A stretch of 64,000 nt of DNA from Peptococcaceae bacterium BICA1-8 (GCA_000802045.1 JUEF01000049.1:1-64000), one strand, 5' to 3'. Positions 18,018 through 27,168 are shown, counted from the first letter of the stretch. Made by a program: numbers and translations. The notes: generated by a model not told the origin, from the sequence alone.

Positions 18018-18887
18018 ATGAAGCTTTATTGTATAATTAACCCTTATGCGGGCAAGGGAACTACAGGAAAATTATGGCCTGAGGTAAAAAAAAATATTGA
18101 GAAGTTAAGTTCTGAGATAATATATGATTTTACAGAGTATCCCGGCCACGCTTCTATATTGGCAAGGGAGGCAGTAAAATCTGATGTAGATGCTGTTATT
18201 ACAGTAGGCGGCGATGGGACAATAAATGAAGTAATTAATGGTTTGGTTGATTCAAATCTGCCGTTCGGCATAATACCTACCGGCACAGGAAATGATTTAA
18301 GTCGCACATTAGGTATACCTCAGGATCCCTTTGAAGCGGTAATAATTTTAGCCCAAGGAAAACTAAAAGAAATTAATTTAGGAGAAGTTAATGGTACATA
18401 CTTTATAAATGTTGCTAGTGTGGGCTTTGATGCAGCTGTTGCTGGTTTAGTAAATAAAAAGAGATTTCTAAAAGGCAAAGCAGCATATTATGGAGCAATT
18501 ATCTTTAACATTATAAGAAATAGACATTATAATTTATCCATTAGTCTAGATGGAAACATTATTGAAAAGAAGTGCACATTAGTGGCCGTAGCTAATGGTA
18601 AAAACTATGGAGCAGGACAGAAAATTGCCCCTCAGGCAAATTATAATGATGATTTATTTGATGTGGTAATTGTTGCGAATGCTCCGAGAATAGATATTTT
18701 AAAAACCTTGCCAGGAATAAAAGAGGGGAGACACCTAAGCAGCCCTTATGTTAGTATCTATAAAGCCAAAATAGTAACTATCAGCTCTAATGGCTATGCT
18801 CCAGTACAGGCTGATGGGGAATTAATAAAAGAATTACCGCAGACCTTTAAAATTAGTGAAAAAAGGTTAAAAGTATTTACTCCCTAA
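18018..18887 (+). CDS. Diacylglycerol/lipid kinase family protein (YegS/BmrU/DagK-like)
   Basis: This 289-aa soluble lipid kinase-like protein shows the nucleotide-binding GGDGTINEV motif near residue 62 and PTGTGNDLSR near 93. The C-terminal domain ends with PVQADGE, also conserved. The family phosphorylates diacylglycerol or related lipids with ATP; the substrate cannot be told from sequence. AAAAGGAGAAAAGG precedes the ATG. It stands between two terminator-bounded units. Confidence 0.9.
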   Translation: MKLYCIINPYAGKGTTGKLWPEVKKNIEKLSSEIIYDFTEYPGHASILAREAVKSDVDAVITVGGDGTINEVINGLVDSNLPFGIIPTGTGNDLSRTLGIPQDPFEAVIILAQGKLKEINLGEVNGTYFINVASVGFDAAVAGLVNKKRFLKGKAAYYGAIIFNIIRNRHYNLSISLDGNIIEKKCTLVAVANGKNYGAGQKIAPQANYNDDLFDVVIVANAPRIDILKTLPGIKEGRHLSSPYVSIYKAKIVTISSNGYAPVQADGELIKELPQTFKISEKRLKVFTP

Positions 18888-18955
18888 TACAATCAGAAAC
18901 GGGTTTGCATAATTTATCCACTGCCTGACACATAATACAGGTGGAGGTGGGAAAA

Positions 18956-19195
18956 ATGCAAAAACAAATTGCTGTAGAACAAGGGCTTGATAATGTCAGC
19001 CAAGCACTGGTTTCTGCTGGCTATCAAGTTGTTAAGCTAGAGCAGGGGCAGTTACAAAATGTACAGTGCTTGGTAGTTTCTGGTGGGGACGATAATATGA
19101 TGGGTATTCAAACTACTACGACCAAAGCGCCAGTTATAAATGCCCAAGGCTTAAGTCCCCAAGAGATAGTACAAAAAATAAAACAATATCAATAG
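18956..19195 (+). CDS. UPF0180 / YkuS-like small protein
   Basis: This 79-aa soluble protein of the YkuS family has the conserved core SGGDDNMMGIQTTTTKAPVI. The function is unknown. An in-frame GTG at 18941 exists, but GGAGGTGG (18943-18950) ideally places the start at the ATG 18956, whose protein MQKQIAVEQGLDNVS matches the family N terminus. A terminator follows directly. Confidence 0.88.
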   Translation: MQKQIAVEQGLDNVSQALVSAGYQVVKLEQGQLQNVQCLVVSGGDDNMMGIQTTTTKAPVINAQGLSPQEIVQKIKQYQ

Positions 19196-19199
19196 GAAG

Positions 19200-19233
19200 T
19201 ATTAAAGACCGGGCTTAGGCTCGGTCTTTAATA
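19200..19233. terminator. Terminator after UPF0180 gene
   Basis: The perfect 12-bp stem TATTAAAGACCG / CGGTCTTTAATA has a 10-base loop. The T tract is short, so termination may be partial. Confidence 0.68.
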
Positions 19234-19564
19234 CATTCCACTATATTTAATATAGCCCATTTTTATAGAGTAAATTAATTTTATGAATTGCTACTATTTT
19301 TATGGTAATATATACTAAATTAAAGAATATATAAAAGAGTTAGACTAAGATTTCACTTTGTTAGATTAAAGGCTCTACTATATTCCCTTTCGTTAGATTT
19401 TCTCCTGTTTTATATCTAGAGAAGCCACTCTAATCTTAGTTATAAACCGTGTTTATCCGTGTGCCCGGAAGAGGCCCGTGGTTAAATAATAATGAAGTAA
19501 TTTTAAGAAAAGATAGAACTGGGTAAATATCTTATAATAAAAATATTTATTAGGAGCTGATAGT
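19234..19564. other. Intergenic region with two repeat fragments
   Basis: There is no gene. Bases 19343-19400 resemble the 'gattaagatttcgcta' repeat family also seen at 35258-35370 and 62220-62290. Bases 19447-19486 (cgtgtttatccgtgtgcccg, then gaggcccgtggttaa) match in reverse orientation the segment at 42592-42620, and the end also occurs at 13883-13898. No promoter stands out. Confidence 0.55.
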
Positions 19565-20215
19565 ATGTTAGTTAGAGAGATAATGACCACGGAACCTGTT
19601 ACTATAAGCAAGGAAGCAACCATTGCAGATGCTTTGGATATTATGAGAGCAAATAATTTTAGGCGCTTACCTGTCCTAGACGGGGATAAGCTTATTAGTA
19701 TTGTTACAGATCGAGACCTAAGGGAAGTTAGTCCTTCACCTGCAACGAGCTTAAGTGTTTTTGAACTAAACTATTTACTGGCCAAAACAAAAATAAAAGA
19801 TATTTTAACAAAAAAGAAGTTAGTAACTACAGAGCCTGATGCTTTAGTAGAAGAAGCAGTACTATTAATGAGGGATAATAAAGTAGGCGGTATTCCTGTA
19901 ATGGAAGGAAACAAAATGGTTGGAATTGTTACAGAGACAGACGTTTTTGGGGCTTTTGTTGAAATAATGGGGTTAAGAAGATCTGGTACAAGGTTAACTA
20001 TAGAATTAAATGACGATAAGCCAGGAATAATTAATGATATAACAACGGTAATTAAAGAATATAAAGGAAATATAACCTATTTAACATCTTATGCCAGTGC
20101 CGACAATACACACAAAGTAGCAATAAGAATTAATAACTGTGAAAATACAGAAATTATCATAGATAAATTAAAAGAAAAAGGATACTTGATCACTTCTGTA
20201 ACTAAAAATGACTAA
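19565..20215 (+). CDS. CBS-domain pair plus ACT domain protein (AcuB-like)
   Basis: This 216-aa cytosolic protein has two CBS motifs (about residues 1-60 and 75-135) that would bind adenine nucleotides, followed by an ACT-like domain (about 143-210). The N terminus MLVREIMTTEPVTI and GGIPVMEGNKMVGIVTETDV are typical. AcuB-type proteins are regulators rather than enzymes; the target here is unknown. AGGAGCTGATAGT precedes the ATG. It converges with yyaC across a shared terminator. Confidence 0.88.
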   Translation: MLVREIMTTEPVTISKEATIADALDIMRANNFRRLPVLDGDKLISIVTDRDLREVSPSPATSLSVFELNYLLAKTKIKDILTKKKLVTTEPDALVEEAVLLMRDNKVGGIPVMEGNKMVGIVTETDVFGAFVEIMGLRRSGTRLTIELNDDKPGIINDITTVIKEYKGNITYLTSYASADNTHKVAIRINNCENTEIIIDKLKEKGYLITSVTKND

Positions 20216-20275
20216 AGAGTAGCTATAGATGACTAGTGAGAAAACAATAGACTTTAAGCTAACGACTATTGACTT

Positions 20276-20298
20276 AAACGGGCGAAAGCCCGTTTTTT
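20276..20298. terminator. Bidirectional terminator between CBS-ACT and yyaC
   Basis: The stem AAACGGGC / GCCCGTTT has a GAAA tetraloop and T-rich DNA after it, between two convergent genes. Confidence 0.85.
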
Positions 20299-20301
20299 AT
20301 T

Positions 20302-20898
20302 TTATTTAGCACAGACTATATTTGAGCTGTATACGTCTGCTAGTACTTCAGATATTTTATCCGCCATCTGCATAACAAAGCTTAGTCGGGTATTTTGTAG
20401 AACCATATATTCCATAAATCCACCTACATTTACTATGCCTGATATAGACAAATCGCCCACCGCTGGCAGATTTTTTTTAACTGCTGCGCCTGGCTGTATT
20501 GAGCCTTCCGTAATACTGACATAACCAACACTTTCTAATTTACCCAAACAAGCATCAACAGCGATAATTATAGGGTTATCAAAGCGAGATTGTATTTCAT
20601 TTAGGGTTTCCTGCATGTTGGTAGCGTGAACCGGATTATTAATTGTTCCGTATATAAAAGCGTTATAGGGTTGTTTTTTCTGTAAAAACCAGCCTACTAG
20701 AGGACCTAAGCTATCACCAGTAGAGCGATCGGTACCAATACAAAAGGTGATTAAAGGTCGGTGGTAAATATTATCAAAATTATTAATTTTATTAGCTAAA
20801 AATGAAGAACTGTCTTGGACAAATTCAGGTTTATCCATATGTAATTTAAGCTTATCTTCTGTTTTCAATCTGGTGCTTAGAAAGTTAAAGTTGACCAT
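20302..20898 (-). CDS. yyaC: Spore protease YyaC-like protein
   Basis: This 198-aa protein is related to the germination protease GPR and restricted, as I recall, to spore formers. It has CIGTDRSTGDSLGPLVGW near residue 53 and AVDACLGKLESVGYV near 113; the acidic residues in these blocks correspond to the protease-like site. The physiological substrate is unknown. On the minus strand AGGAGGTCTC lies just before the start. Its presence supports a spore-forming host. Confidence 0.9.
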   Translation of the reverse strand: MVNFNFLSTRLKTEDKLKLHMDKPEFVQDSSSFLANKINNFDNIYHRPLITFCIGTDRSTGDSLGPLVGWFLQKKQPYNAFIYGTINNPVHATNMQETLNEIQSRFDNPIIIAVDACLGKLESVGYVSITEGSIQPGAAVKKNLPAVGDLSISGIVNVGGFMEYMVLQNTRLSFVMQMADKISEVLADVYSSNIVCAK

Positions 20899-21024
20899 GA
20901 GACCTCCTGAAAATTGGGATTTCAGTTTAGTCTGCCCTAATCAAAAAAAAATAAGCTACCTTTTAGCAAAATTTAATATCTCTGGAATATCAATTAAAGA
21001 GAGAAAGCTTTTTGGAGGTAGTAA

Positions 21025-22050
21025 ATGAAAAAAAATGACTGGAAAATTGTTCTCACCTATGTCGGAGCAATAGTTGGTGCAGGCTTTGCATCGGGTCAAG
21101 AGTTGGTTAGATTTTTTGCGGTATTTCAAAGTGACGGGCTGTGGGGAACAGTATTTACAGGTTTATTATTTGCACTAATAGGCGCACTAGTTATTGGGTT
21201 TGTAAATAGGATGGATACCAAGAATTACGGACAGCTGGTGGCCCAACTTTTTCCAGGAAAAATAAGTAGACTTATGGATTTAATAATATCCTTCTCTTTA
21301 TGGCTTGGATTAGGAGTAATGTTAGCAGGCAGTGCTTCCTTATTAGCAACTCAGTATAATCTCGCACCTATCTTTGGCTTTGTCGGTACAGCAATATTTG
21401 TATTGTTATCTTTGCAATTAGGGAGCAAGGGATTATTAAATACTAATACTTTACTAATTCCTTTATTAATTGTTTTGGCAGTTGGGGCTAGTCTAGCATT
21501 TATTTTAATACCTAAGGAATGTGCGGTCACCAGTACCGTTTTTCAAACACTGCTGCCTAATTGGTGGACCGCTAGTATGCTTTATGTAGGTTATAATATG
21601 GTATTAGGGATAGTTGTACTGGCATCTGTTAAGGATAATGCGAACAGGGTGACACCCTGGAGTGGAATAATAGGTGGATTAATCCTAGGAATAATGTCCT
21701 TTGTTATGGTAAAGGGTTTACAATTGCTACCGGAGAATTTGTTAAGAGCAGAAATGCCTATGTTAATATTGACAGAGAGAATCAACCCTATGATTGGAAG
21801 TATCTATAGCGTTGGTTTATGGGTAGCTTTATTTACCACTGCTTTAGCAAATGCCCATTCTTTGACAAATCGTATTAGCAGTTATATCCATAAACCATAC
21901 AGGTTAACTTTAGGCATTTTGCTTTTATCAACTATGTGCTTTATACCCTGGCGTTTTTCCACTCTGATAGGATTAATTTATCCTCTCGAAGGATATCTGG
22001 CCATACCAATAATTATTGCTTTAATTGTAGCTATAATAAAAAGGAGTTAG
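21025..22050 (+). CDS. YkvI-like transporter (APC superfamily)
   Basis: This 341-aa protein has about ten transmembrane segments. It begins WKIVLTYVGAIVGAGFASGQE, the first-helix pattern of YkvI and related amino-acid/cation symporters with an unwound glycine-rich centre. The substrate is unknown. TTTGGAGGTAGT precedes the ATG. It is divergent from yyaC and followed by a separate thioredoxin gene. Confidence 0.85.
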   Translation: MKKNDWKIVLTYVGAIVGAGFASGQELVRFFAVFQSDGLWGTVFTGLLFALIGALVIGFVNRMDTKNYGQLVAQLFPGKISRLMDLIISFSLWLGLGVMLAGSASLLATQYNLAPIFGFVGTAIFVLLSLQLGSKGLLNTNTLLIPLLIVLAVGASLAFILIPKECAVTSTVFQTLLPNWWTASMLYVGYNMVLGIVVLASVKDNANRVTPWSGIIGGLILGIMSFVMVKGLQLLPENLLRAEMPMLILTERINPMIGSIYSVGLWVALFTTALANAHSLTNRISSYIHKPYRLTLGILLLSTMCFIPWRFSTLIGLIYPLEGYLAIPIIIALIVAIIKRS

Positions 22051-22140
22051 AGCAGATTATATTTGGAATATATTTTTTATAGTAATTGTATGGTAAAATT
22101 AATTCTATATTAATATATATAAATTATGGGGGAGATTGGT

Positions 22141-22569
22141 TTGAATAAAAAAGGTATTATAATTTTACTATTAATAATTCTTGGTGTAGTAGGCTTTAAG
22201 TTTATTCTACAAAATAAAGCAGCCCAGGGGGAGCTAGTACCGGTGGAAAATGCTGAAACGGCATTAAGTGATGCTCTGAAAAGCGGTAAACCAACCTTCC
22301 TTGAGTTTACTTCTGATAGCTGTCCAGCCTGCCGGACGGCGAAACCGTGGATTGAAGAATTTTACCAAACATATGAGCAAGAGGTTAATTTTATAATTGC
22401 AGATGTAGATAAAGGGGGATTAAGCTTGGCCCACCAACTAGGTGTTAAAGTTGTACCAACCTTTGTTTATTATGATAAGACAGGAAATGTTGTGGAGGCC
22501 CTTGAAGGATACCCAGCTACAGATTCAAAAGAATATCTTGAAGCTAAAATAAAAGCATTATTAGAATAA
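22141..22569 (+). CDS. Membrane-anchored thioredoxin-like protein (CPAC)
   Basis: This 142-aa protein has an N-terminal signal anchor (about residues 4-23) and a thioredoxin fold facing outside. The active site is SCPACR near residue 61, and the cis-proline segment VKVVPTFVYYD is near 108. It probably reduces or isomerises disulfides of exported proteins. TTG at 22141 is chosen because GGGGGAG lies 6 bases upstream; an in-frame ATG at 22126 lacks a ribosome-binding site. Confidence 0.87.
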   Translation: MNKKGIIILLLIILGVVGFKFILQNKAAQGELVPVENAETALSDALKSGKPTFLEFTSDSCPACRTAKPWIEEFYQTYEQEVNFIIADVDKGGLSLAHQLGVKVVPTFVYYDKTGNVVEALEGYPATDSKEYLEAKIKALLE

Positions 22570-22580
22570 GAATAGAGAAG

Positions 22581-22612
22581 AGCATGTATAGGCTGACTAT
22601 GCATGCTTTTTT
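22581..22612 (+). terminator. Terminator after thioredoxin gene
   Basis: AGCATGTATAG pairs with CTATGCATGCT with one G-U or mismatch, followed by TTTTTTATTT. Confidence 0.8.
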
Positions 22613-22620
22613 ATTTAAAA

Positions 22621-22845
22621 AAGTGACTAGTGGCTAGTGACTAGTGGAGTAGTAAGGCGATGGGTAAATTCAACCGTAGGGAACGACGCCCTCGTCGTTC
22701 CGTTTGTTCACTGGCGGAACGGTGAGGGCACCGTTCCCTACATATTAATCGATGGCACGGTAGTACGATCCCACGTCAAGAAAGCTAGACCTTTCATGGT
22801 CACACGCCGTTACTAGTCACCAGTCACTAGTAACTAGTCACTTAT
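22621..22845. repeat. Nested short repeats around a 66-bp GTAGGGAACG element
   Basis: Bases 22621-22658 and 22805-22845 are made of heptamer-like units (actagtg, actagtc, accagtc). Between them, 22676-22741 is a 66-bp element with GTAGGGAACG and its complement as termini, matching in length the element at 9265-9330. Bases 22570-22889 contain no gene. Confidence 0.75.
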
Positions 22846-22856
22846 TTAATTTCCTG

Positions 22857-22865
22857 TGCTATAAT
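22857..22865 (+). promoter_or_regulatory. Extended -10 promoter of cvpA
   Basis: TGCTATAAT is an extended -10 element 24 bases before the start codon of the CvpA gene; no good -35 is visible. Confidence 0.5.
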
Positions 22866-22889
22866 GAATTAAATGGGGGTGAGTGCAAA

Positions 22890-23627
22890 ATGGGCATTAA
22901 TTTTATAGATTTTGCTGTTATTATTCTTTTGCTTTTAGGTGCTCTAAATGGTTTTAGACAAGGTTTTATCGGGAGTATTGTTGGATTTTTAGGTAGTATC
23001 GTTGCCCTGCTTTTATCTGTGAAGTTTTATAAAGACTTTGCAGGACTATTGGATGGCAAATTTGGCATACTATCTGGTATCTATGGTTTTCTAGCAGAAC
23101 ACATGCCTCTGCCCCTTGAAGTGAGTACTGCTCCCCTTAATACAACAGGCATAAACCTTTTAATATTAAAATTAAACAGTATGACCTTACCTGAATTTAT
23201 TAAAGGTCAAGTTGCTAACCAGGCTCAAGATTTGATTCAGAGCGCCTCCCAATTAGGCTTGTCTACTATTGGGGAGGTCTTAACATATATTGTTGCTACA
23301 ACACTTATGAATGGCTTTGCTTTGATTATATTATGGTTTATACTCACTAACCTGCTCCATTTGGCGGCTAGGATATTATCGAGGAGTTTAGACAATACCT
23401 TTTTAGGTGGTATTAATAGATTTGGAGGCTTGTTTGTAGGGGTGGGGCTCAATGCTTTGGGGCTAATGGTTTTCATTGGTATATTTACATTGTTTTTGGA
23501 AGTGATCGGGCAAGCTGATTCTAGCATGCTGGTAGCTATAGGTAAAACAGTAAATCAATCGGTACTTGTCCCATATTTCAAACAAGGCTATGGAATACTT
23601 TTGAGCAAAATAATTAGTCTTATCTAG
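22890..23627 (+). CDS. CvpA family membrane protein
   Basis: This 245-aa protein has four or more membrane segments. The first 60 residues (MGINFIDFAVIILLLLGALN, then FRQGFIGSIVGFLG) are the characteristic CvpA start. CvpA proteins affect envelope stress tolerance and, in E. coli, colicin V export; the mechanism is unclear. A GGGGGTGAG site precedes the ATG. A TAGGGGCG-type hairpin repeat begins immediately after the stop codon. Confidence 0.88.
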   Translation: MGINFIDFAVIILLLLGALNGFRQGFIGSIVGFLGSIVALLLSVKFYKDFAGLLDGKFGILSGIYGFLAEHMPLPLEVSTAPLNTTGINLLILKLNSMTLPEFIKGQVANQAQDLIQSASQLGLSTIGEVLTYIVATTLMNGFALIILWFILTNLLHLAARILSRSLDNTFLGGINRFGGLFVGVGLNALGLMVFIGIFTLFLEVIGQADSSMLVAIGKTVNQSVLVPYFKQGYGILLSKIISLI

Positions 23628-23628
23628 T

Positions 23629-23652
23629 AGGGGCGCGCACTGCGCGTCCGTT
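23629..23652. repeat. TAGGGGCG-family hairpin abutting the cvpA stop
   Basis: GTAGGGGCGCGCACTGCGCG, then TCCG, follows directly on the cvpA stop TAG (23625-23627). It is related to copies at 6329, 26845 and 40534. Confidence 0.75.
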
Positions 23653-23673
23653 CTGAATAGAGGTGTATAAAAA

Positions 23674-24630
23674 ATGTCTACTCGTTACCGGGCATATTCC
23701 AATCATTTGCGGGAAAAATTCGGAGAAAAGGTGTACAAGCTGCCAATAAATTTACCAGGCACCTGTCCTAACCGAGATGGTGTGGTAGGGACGGGGGGCT
23801 GTATTTTTTGTGATGAGGAAGGTGCCGGCTTTGAGTGCCTACCTAATTCTCTATCAATAGAAAAACAAATAGAAGAGAACAAGATTTTCTTTAAAAAGAG
23901 ATTTAATGCCGAGAAATTCATTAGTTATTTTCAGGCATTTACTAATACCTACCTAAGCTTGGAGCAATTTCAGGAAAATATTCTGGCAAGTGTCAAGGAT
24001 CCGGAAATAATCGGCGTATCAATTTCAACCCGCCCTGATTGTATAAATGATTCCTATCTAGATTTTTTAGCAGAACTAAAAGCAGCAAGAGGACTTAATA
24101 TTAATATAGAGCTAGGGCTACAGACGGTAAACTACCATACCTTAGAATTTGTTAATAGGGGACATACCTTGGCCGAATTTTTAGATGCCCAGCTGAGGAT
24201 TAAAAAGAGGGGCTTTGAAAGTGTAGCCCACATTATCCTCAATCTACCTGGAGATGAAATGCTGGATGTAATAGAAAATGCAAAAATTATTTCTGCTCTA
24301 CAGGTGGATTACGTTAAGCTTCATTCTCTATATATTGTTAAGGGCACGAAGCTAGGCCAAATGTATGAGGAAGATTTAATTAAGTTAATAACCTTAGAAG
24401 AATATGTCGAACGAGTTATAGCTTTTATGGAATACTTAGATCCGGCTACAGTAATTCAACGTTTAGTCGGAAAAGGTCCACAAGGTAATTTGTATTTTTG
24501 CAATTGGAGTACTAGTTGGTGGAAAATTAAACAACTGATCGAGGAACTTTTAGAGGAACGGGATACTTACCAAGGTAAAAAGTTTACATATTTAAATGGC
24601 AGAGCTTTAAAGAATAAGAATCTAATCTAA
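23674..24630 (+). CDS. TIGR01212/YhcC-type radical SAM protein
   Basis: This 318-aa radical SAM protein of the COG1242 type has its cluster cysteines in TCPNRDGVVGTGGCIFCD (about residues 30-47), a C-x13-C-x2-C spacing typical of this family rather than CxxxCxxC. VSISTRPDC and the later INIELGLQT are also conserved. The substrate is not known. A HEAT-repeat gene starts 14 bases after its stop, so the two are likely cotranscribed. Confidence 0.9.
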   Translation: MSTRYRAYSNHLREKFGEKVYKLPINLPGTCPNRDGVVGTGGCIFCDEEGAGFECLPNSLSIEKQIEENKIFFKKRFNAEKFISYFQAFTNTYLSLEQFQENILASVKDPEIIGVSISTRPDCINDSYLDFLAELKAARGLNINIELGLQTVNYHTLEFVNRGHTLAEFLDAQLRIKKRGFESVAHIILNLPGDEMLDVIENAKIISALQVDYVKLHSLYIVKGTKLGQMYEEDLIKLITLEEYVERVIAFMEYLDPATVIQRLVGKGPQGNLYFCNWSTSWWKIKQLIEELLEERDTYQGKKFTYLNGRALKNKNLI

Positions 24631-24644
24631 AGTTGGTGATTCTA

Positions 24645-25550
24645 ATGGAGTGGTCTACTCGGGTTAAAGGGTTTTTAAAAACTGGTAAGTTTAATATCTA
24701 TGACCAACTAAAAGAAAGTCTTTTAAGTGAAGGGCAAGACGAAACCATCTTAGATTTCTTAGATAAGCTGTCTTTTGAACAAAAGGAACTGCTGATAGAT
24801 GAATGCTGGGTTAAACTGTCTGATAATAGGAAAAGGCTTATTGCCCATAATTTGTATTTGGATAAATGGCCTGGATTAATTGTGAACTTTGCAGAATTGC
24901 GGGATACAGAGCAGGTTAAACTGCTAGAAATCCTTGGATACATATCATGTAAAGATGTTGTTGCTTTTTTATTGGAGCAGATGAAAAGTAAAAAGGAAGC
25001 AATCAGATTAACAGCCTGCGGGGCTTTAAAAAGGCAAGATCCCCAATTCCTTTTTGACCCTATTTTGTATGCTTTGACTCAGCCTGATCAATGGCTGCCT
25101 TCTCGGGTTTTTGAAATTTTAAAAGCAGTAGGACCTAGCTTAGAAGAACATTTACTGCTAATATTTGATTCAGCTGAGGAAACTGCTCAGGGTGTAATTA
25201 TTCAAATATTTGGAGAAATGGGCAGCAAGTCATGTCTGCCACTTTTAGAGAAAGCTTTAGGGTCTGCTAGTAGTGAGCTTCGTTTTAGAATAGCTGAAGC
25301 CTTGGGAAGACTTAGCTTACAAGAAAGCAGGACTCTTTTAGTAAAGCTCTTAGCAGATGAACGCTGGCAGACTAGGATGATGGCAGTAAAAGCTTTAGGA
25401 CAGGTAGGTAAAAAAGAAACAATGTCTTTCTTGCAAGACAGGAAAAATATAGAACAGGACCCACTAGTTTTGGAATGTATTGATGATGCTTTGGAGTTAA
25501 TTGAAGAAAGATCACTACAGGTAATAATAAATTGGGTGAGGGAGGGATAA
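24645..25550 (+). CDS. HEAT-repeat protein
   Basis: This 301-aa protein is composed of helical repeats, clearest after residue 90: units of about 31 residues such as KKEAIRLTACGALKRQDPQ, SELRFRIAEALGRLSLQES and RWQTRMMAVKALGQVGKKE. It is probably a protein-binding scaffold; no catalytic motif is visible. ATG 24645 is preferred over the in-frame TTG 24633, which lacks a site. The mscS-like gene follows 6 bases after the stop. Confidence 0.83.
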   Translation: MEWSTRVKGFLKTGKFNIYDQLKESLLSEGQDETILDFLDKLSFEQKELLIDECWVKLSDNRKRLIAHNLYLDKWPGLIVNFAELRDTEQVKLLEILGYISCKDVVAFLLEQMKSKKEAIRLTACGALKRQDPQFLFDPILYALTQPDQWLPSRVFEILKAVGPSLEEHLLLIFDSAEETAQGVIIQIFGEMGSKSCLPLLEKALGSASSELRFRIAEALGRLSLQESRTLLVKLLADERWQTRMMAVKALGQVGKKETMSFLQDRKNIEQDPLVLECIDDALELIEERSLQVIINWVREG

Positions 25551-25556
25551 TAGCCA

Positions 25557-26409
25557 ATGGATTATTTACAAGGTCTTTTAAATCTTATTGAGCCAAAGGA
25601 TTTGATTTTAATAGGCTATAATATTTTAAAAGCTATCGGAATATTGATTTTATCCAGGCTGGTCTATAAATTCCTATCACTGGTTATTGATCAAGTTTTT
25701 AAAGATAGGTTTAACCTTAATGAGCATTTCAAGGTGGAACACCGAAGGGTAGAAACCTTAAGTAAATTATTAAAAAGTCTTTTATCCTACATAATGTATT
25801 TTATTGCTGTTATTACTATTCTAGATATCTTTGAGGTACCAGTAGCTTCTGTTTTAGCAGGTGCGGGCATCTTAGGTTTAGCTGTCGGGTTTGGGGCACA
25901 AAATTTAGTTAAAGATATCATCACTGGCTTCTTTATTATTTTTGAGGACTTATATGCCGTTGGTGAGTGGATAAAAATAGGCGAAAAGTTTGGTATGGTG
26001 GAAGAAATAGGGTTAAAAACAACAAAAATTAGGGCTTGGACCGGTGAAGTGTTTATGATTCCAAATGGTAATATTGAACAGGTAACCAACTACAATAGAG
26101 GAAGTATGCGCTCTGTTGTGGAAATTGGTATAGCCTATGAGGAAGACATTGATAATGCAGTGAGAGTTATTGAAAAGGCCTGTGGTAAGGTAGCTGAAGA
26201 GATGCAAGATATAATTGATGAAAAACCAAATGTTGTGGGAGTAACAGCCTTGGCTGATTCTAGTGTTAATATTAGAGTCACCGGAACTACAAAAGGTTTA
26301 AATCACTGGGCCTTAGAGCGGAAATTACGACAGAGGATTAAGGAAGAGTTTGATAGAGAAGGGGTAGAAATACCATACCCACGGAGAGTAGTAATTAATG
26401 GCGGACAGA

Positions 26410-26420
<11 letters not shown>
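25557..26420 (+). CDS. MscS-family mechanosensitive channel
   Basis: This 287-aa small-conductance mechanosensitive channel homologue has three membrane helices. The pore helix carries the glycine/alanine pattern AGAGILGLAVGFGAQNLVKD (about 100-119). The beta domain includes VGEWIKIG and MIPNGNIEQVTNYNRG. It would release solutes on hypo-osmotic shock. It is the last gene of the radical SAM-HEAT-mscS run, and repeats begin at its stop codon. Confidence 0.93.
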
Positions 26421-26632
<212 letters not shown>

Positions 26633-26650
26633 CTGAAGGTGGTGTTTTAA

Positions 26651-26848
26651 ATGCCAATTCCTTTTAATGTTGGAGACGTTGTCAAAACTAAAAAGGGCCA
26701 TCCCTGTGGTGGTGATGAGTGGGAGGTTATGCGCACGGGGGCGGACTTTAGAATTAAATGCCTAAAGTGTGGGCATCAAGCCTGGATTAGCCGCCCCAAG
26801 TTTGAAAAATCTGTAAAGAAGATAGTTAAGAAAGCAGAGCCATTGTAG
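26651..26848 (+). CDS. DUF951 small zinc-ribbon-like protein
   Basis: This 65-aa protein contains KTKKGHPCGGDEWEVMRTGA and KCLKCGHQAWISRPKFE. The cysteines (HPCGG and CLKCG) suggest a metal site, and the family usually lies next to rpsF in Firmicutes, as here. The function is unknown. AAGGTGGTG precedes the ATG. Its stop codon TAG is the first TAG of a TGTAGGGGCG repeat, so the C-terminal end may have been reset by repeat insertion. Confidence 0.9.
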   Translation: MPIPFNVGDVVKTKKGHPCGGDEWEVMRTGADFRIKCLKCGHQAWISRPKFEKSVKKIVKKAEPL

Positions 26849-26919
26849 GGGCGCCCATTGGGCGTCCGCCCTTATTGTATTGGTATGGTATAAGACGGAC
26901 GTGCAATGCACGCCCCTAC
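26845..26919. repeat. 75-bp TGTAGGGGCG inverted-repeat element
   Basis: The outer arms GTAGGGGCG and CGCCCCTAC bound two smaller hairpins (CGCCCATTGGGCG and CGTGCAATGCACG). This is the only copy here with both arms and may be the full-length form of the copies at 6329, 23629 and 40534. It supplies the stop codon of the DUF951 gene. Confidence 0.82.
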
Positions 26920-26940
26920 TTCAAGAACCCAGAAAGCCTG

Positions 26941-27060
26941 TGTCAGACGCAGAATGTTCACCCAAAGGTATATCAGACGCAAAAATATGACCGAAAAGAA
27001 CTGTCAGACGCAAAAATTTAACACAGTAGTATGACAGACCCAGAATCTGCACTTAAAAGC
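26941..27060. repeat. Four imperfect 30-bp tandem repeats upstream of rpsF
   Basis: Units start at 26941, 26971, 27002 and 27032 and share TGTCAGACGCA(A/G)AAT followed by a variable A-rich part containing 'cac' or 'acc'. There is no hairpin and no spacer structure. The array ends a few bases before the rpsF promoter. Confidence 0.7.
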
Positions 27061-27068
27061 ATAAATAC

Positions 27069-27097
27069 TAGACATTCAATAGTTTATTTGATATAAT
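27069..27097 (+). promoter_or_regulatory. Promoter of rpsF-ssb-rpsR
   Basis: TAGACA and TATAAT are separated by 17 bases. The leader to rpsF is about 65 bases. Confidence 0.75.
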
Positions 27098-27107
27098 TCC
27101 TTGGATG

Positions 27108-27152
27108 TATAATCCCTGCTTCACTTTTAAATGAAGCCGTTAGTCCATAGGG
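27108..27152 (+). promoter_or_regulatory. Possible ribosomal S6:S18 autoregulatory leader
   Basis: A hairpin GCTTCA...TGAAGC is followed at once by CCG, with CCCT and AGGG able to form an outer stem. This matches my memory of the S6 leader, in which a CCG bulge is read by the S6:S18 complex. The fit is by eye only. Confidence 0.4.
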
Positions 27153-27168
27153 AGGAGGTGGAAATACT

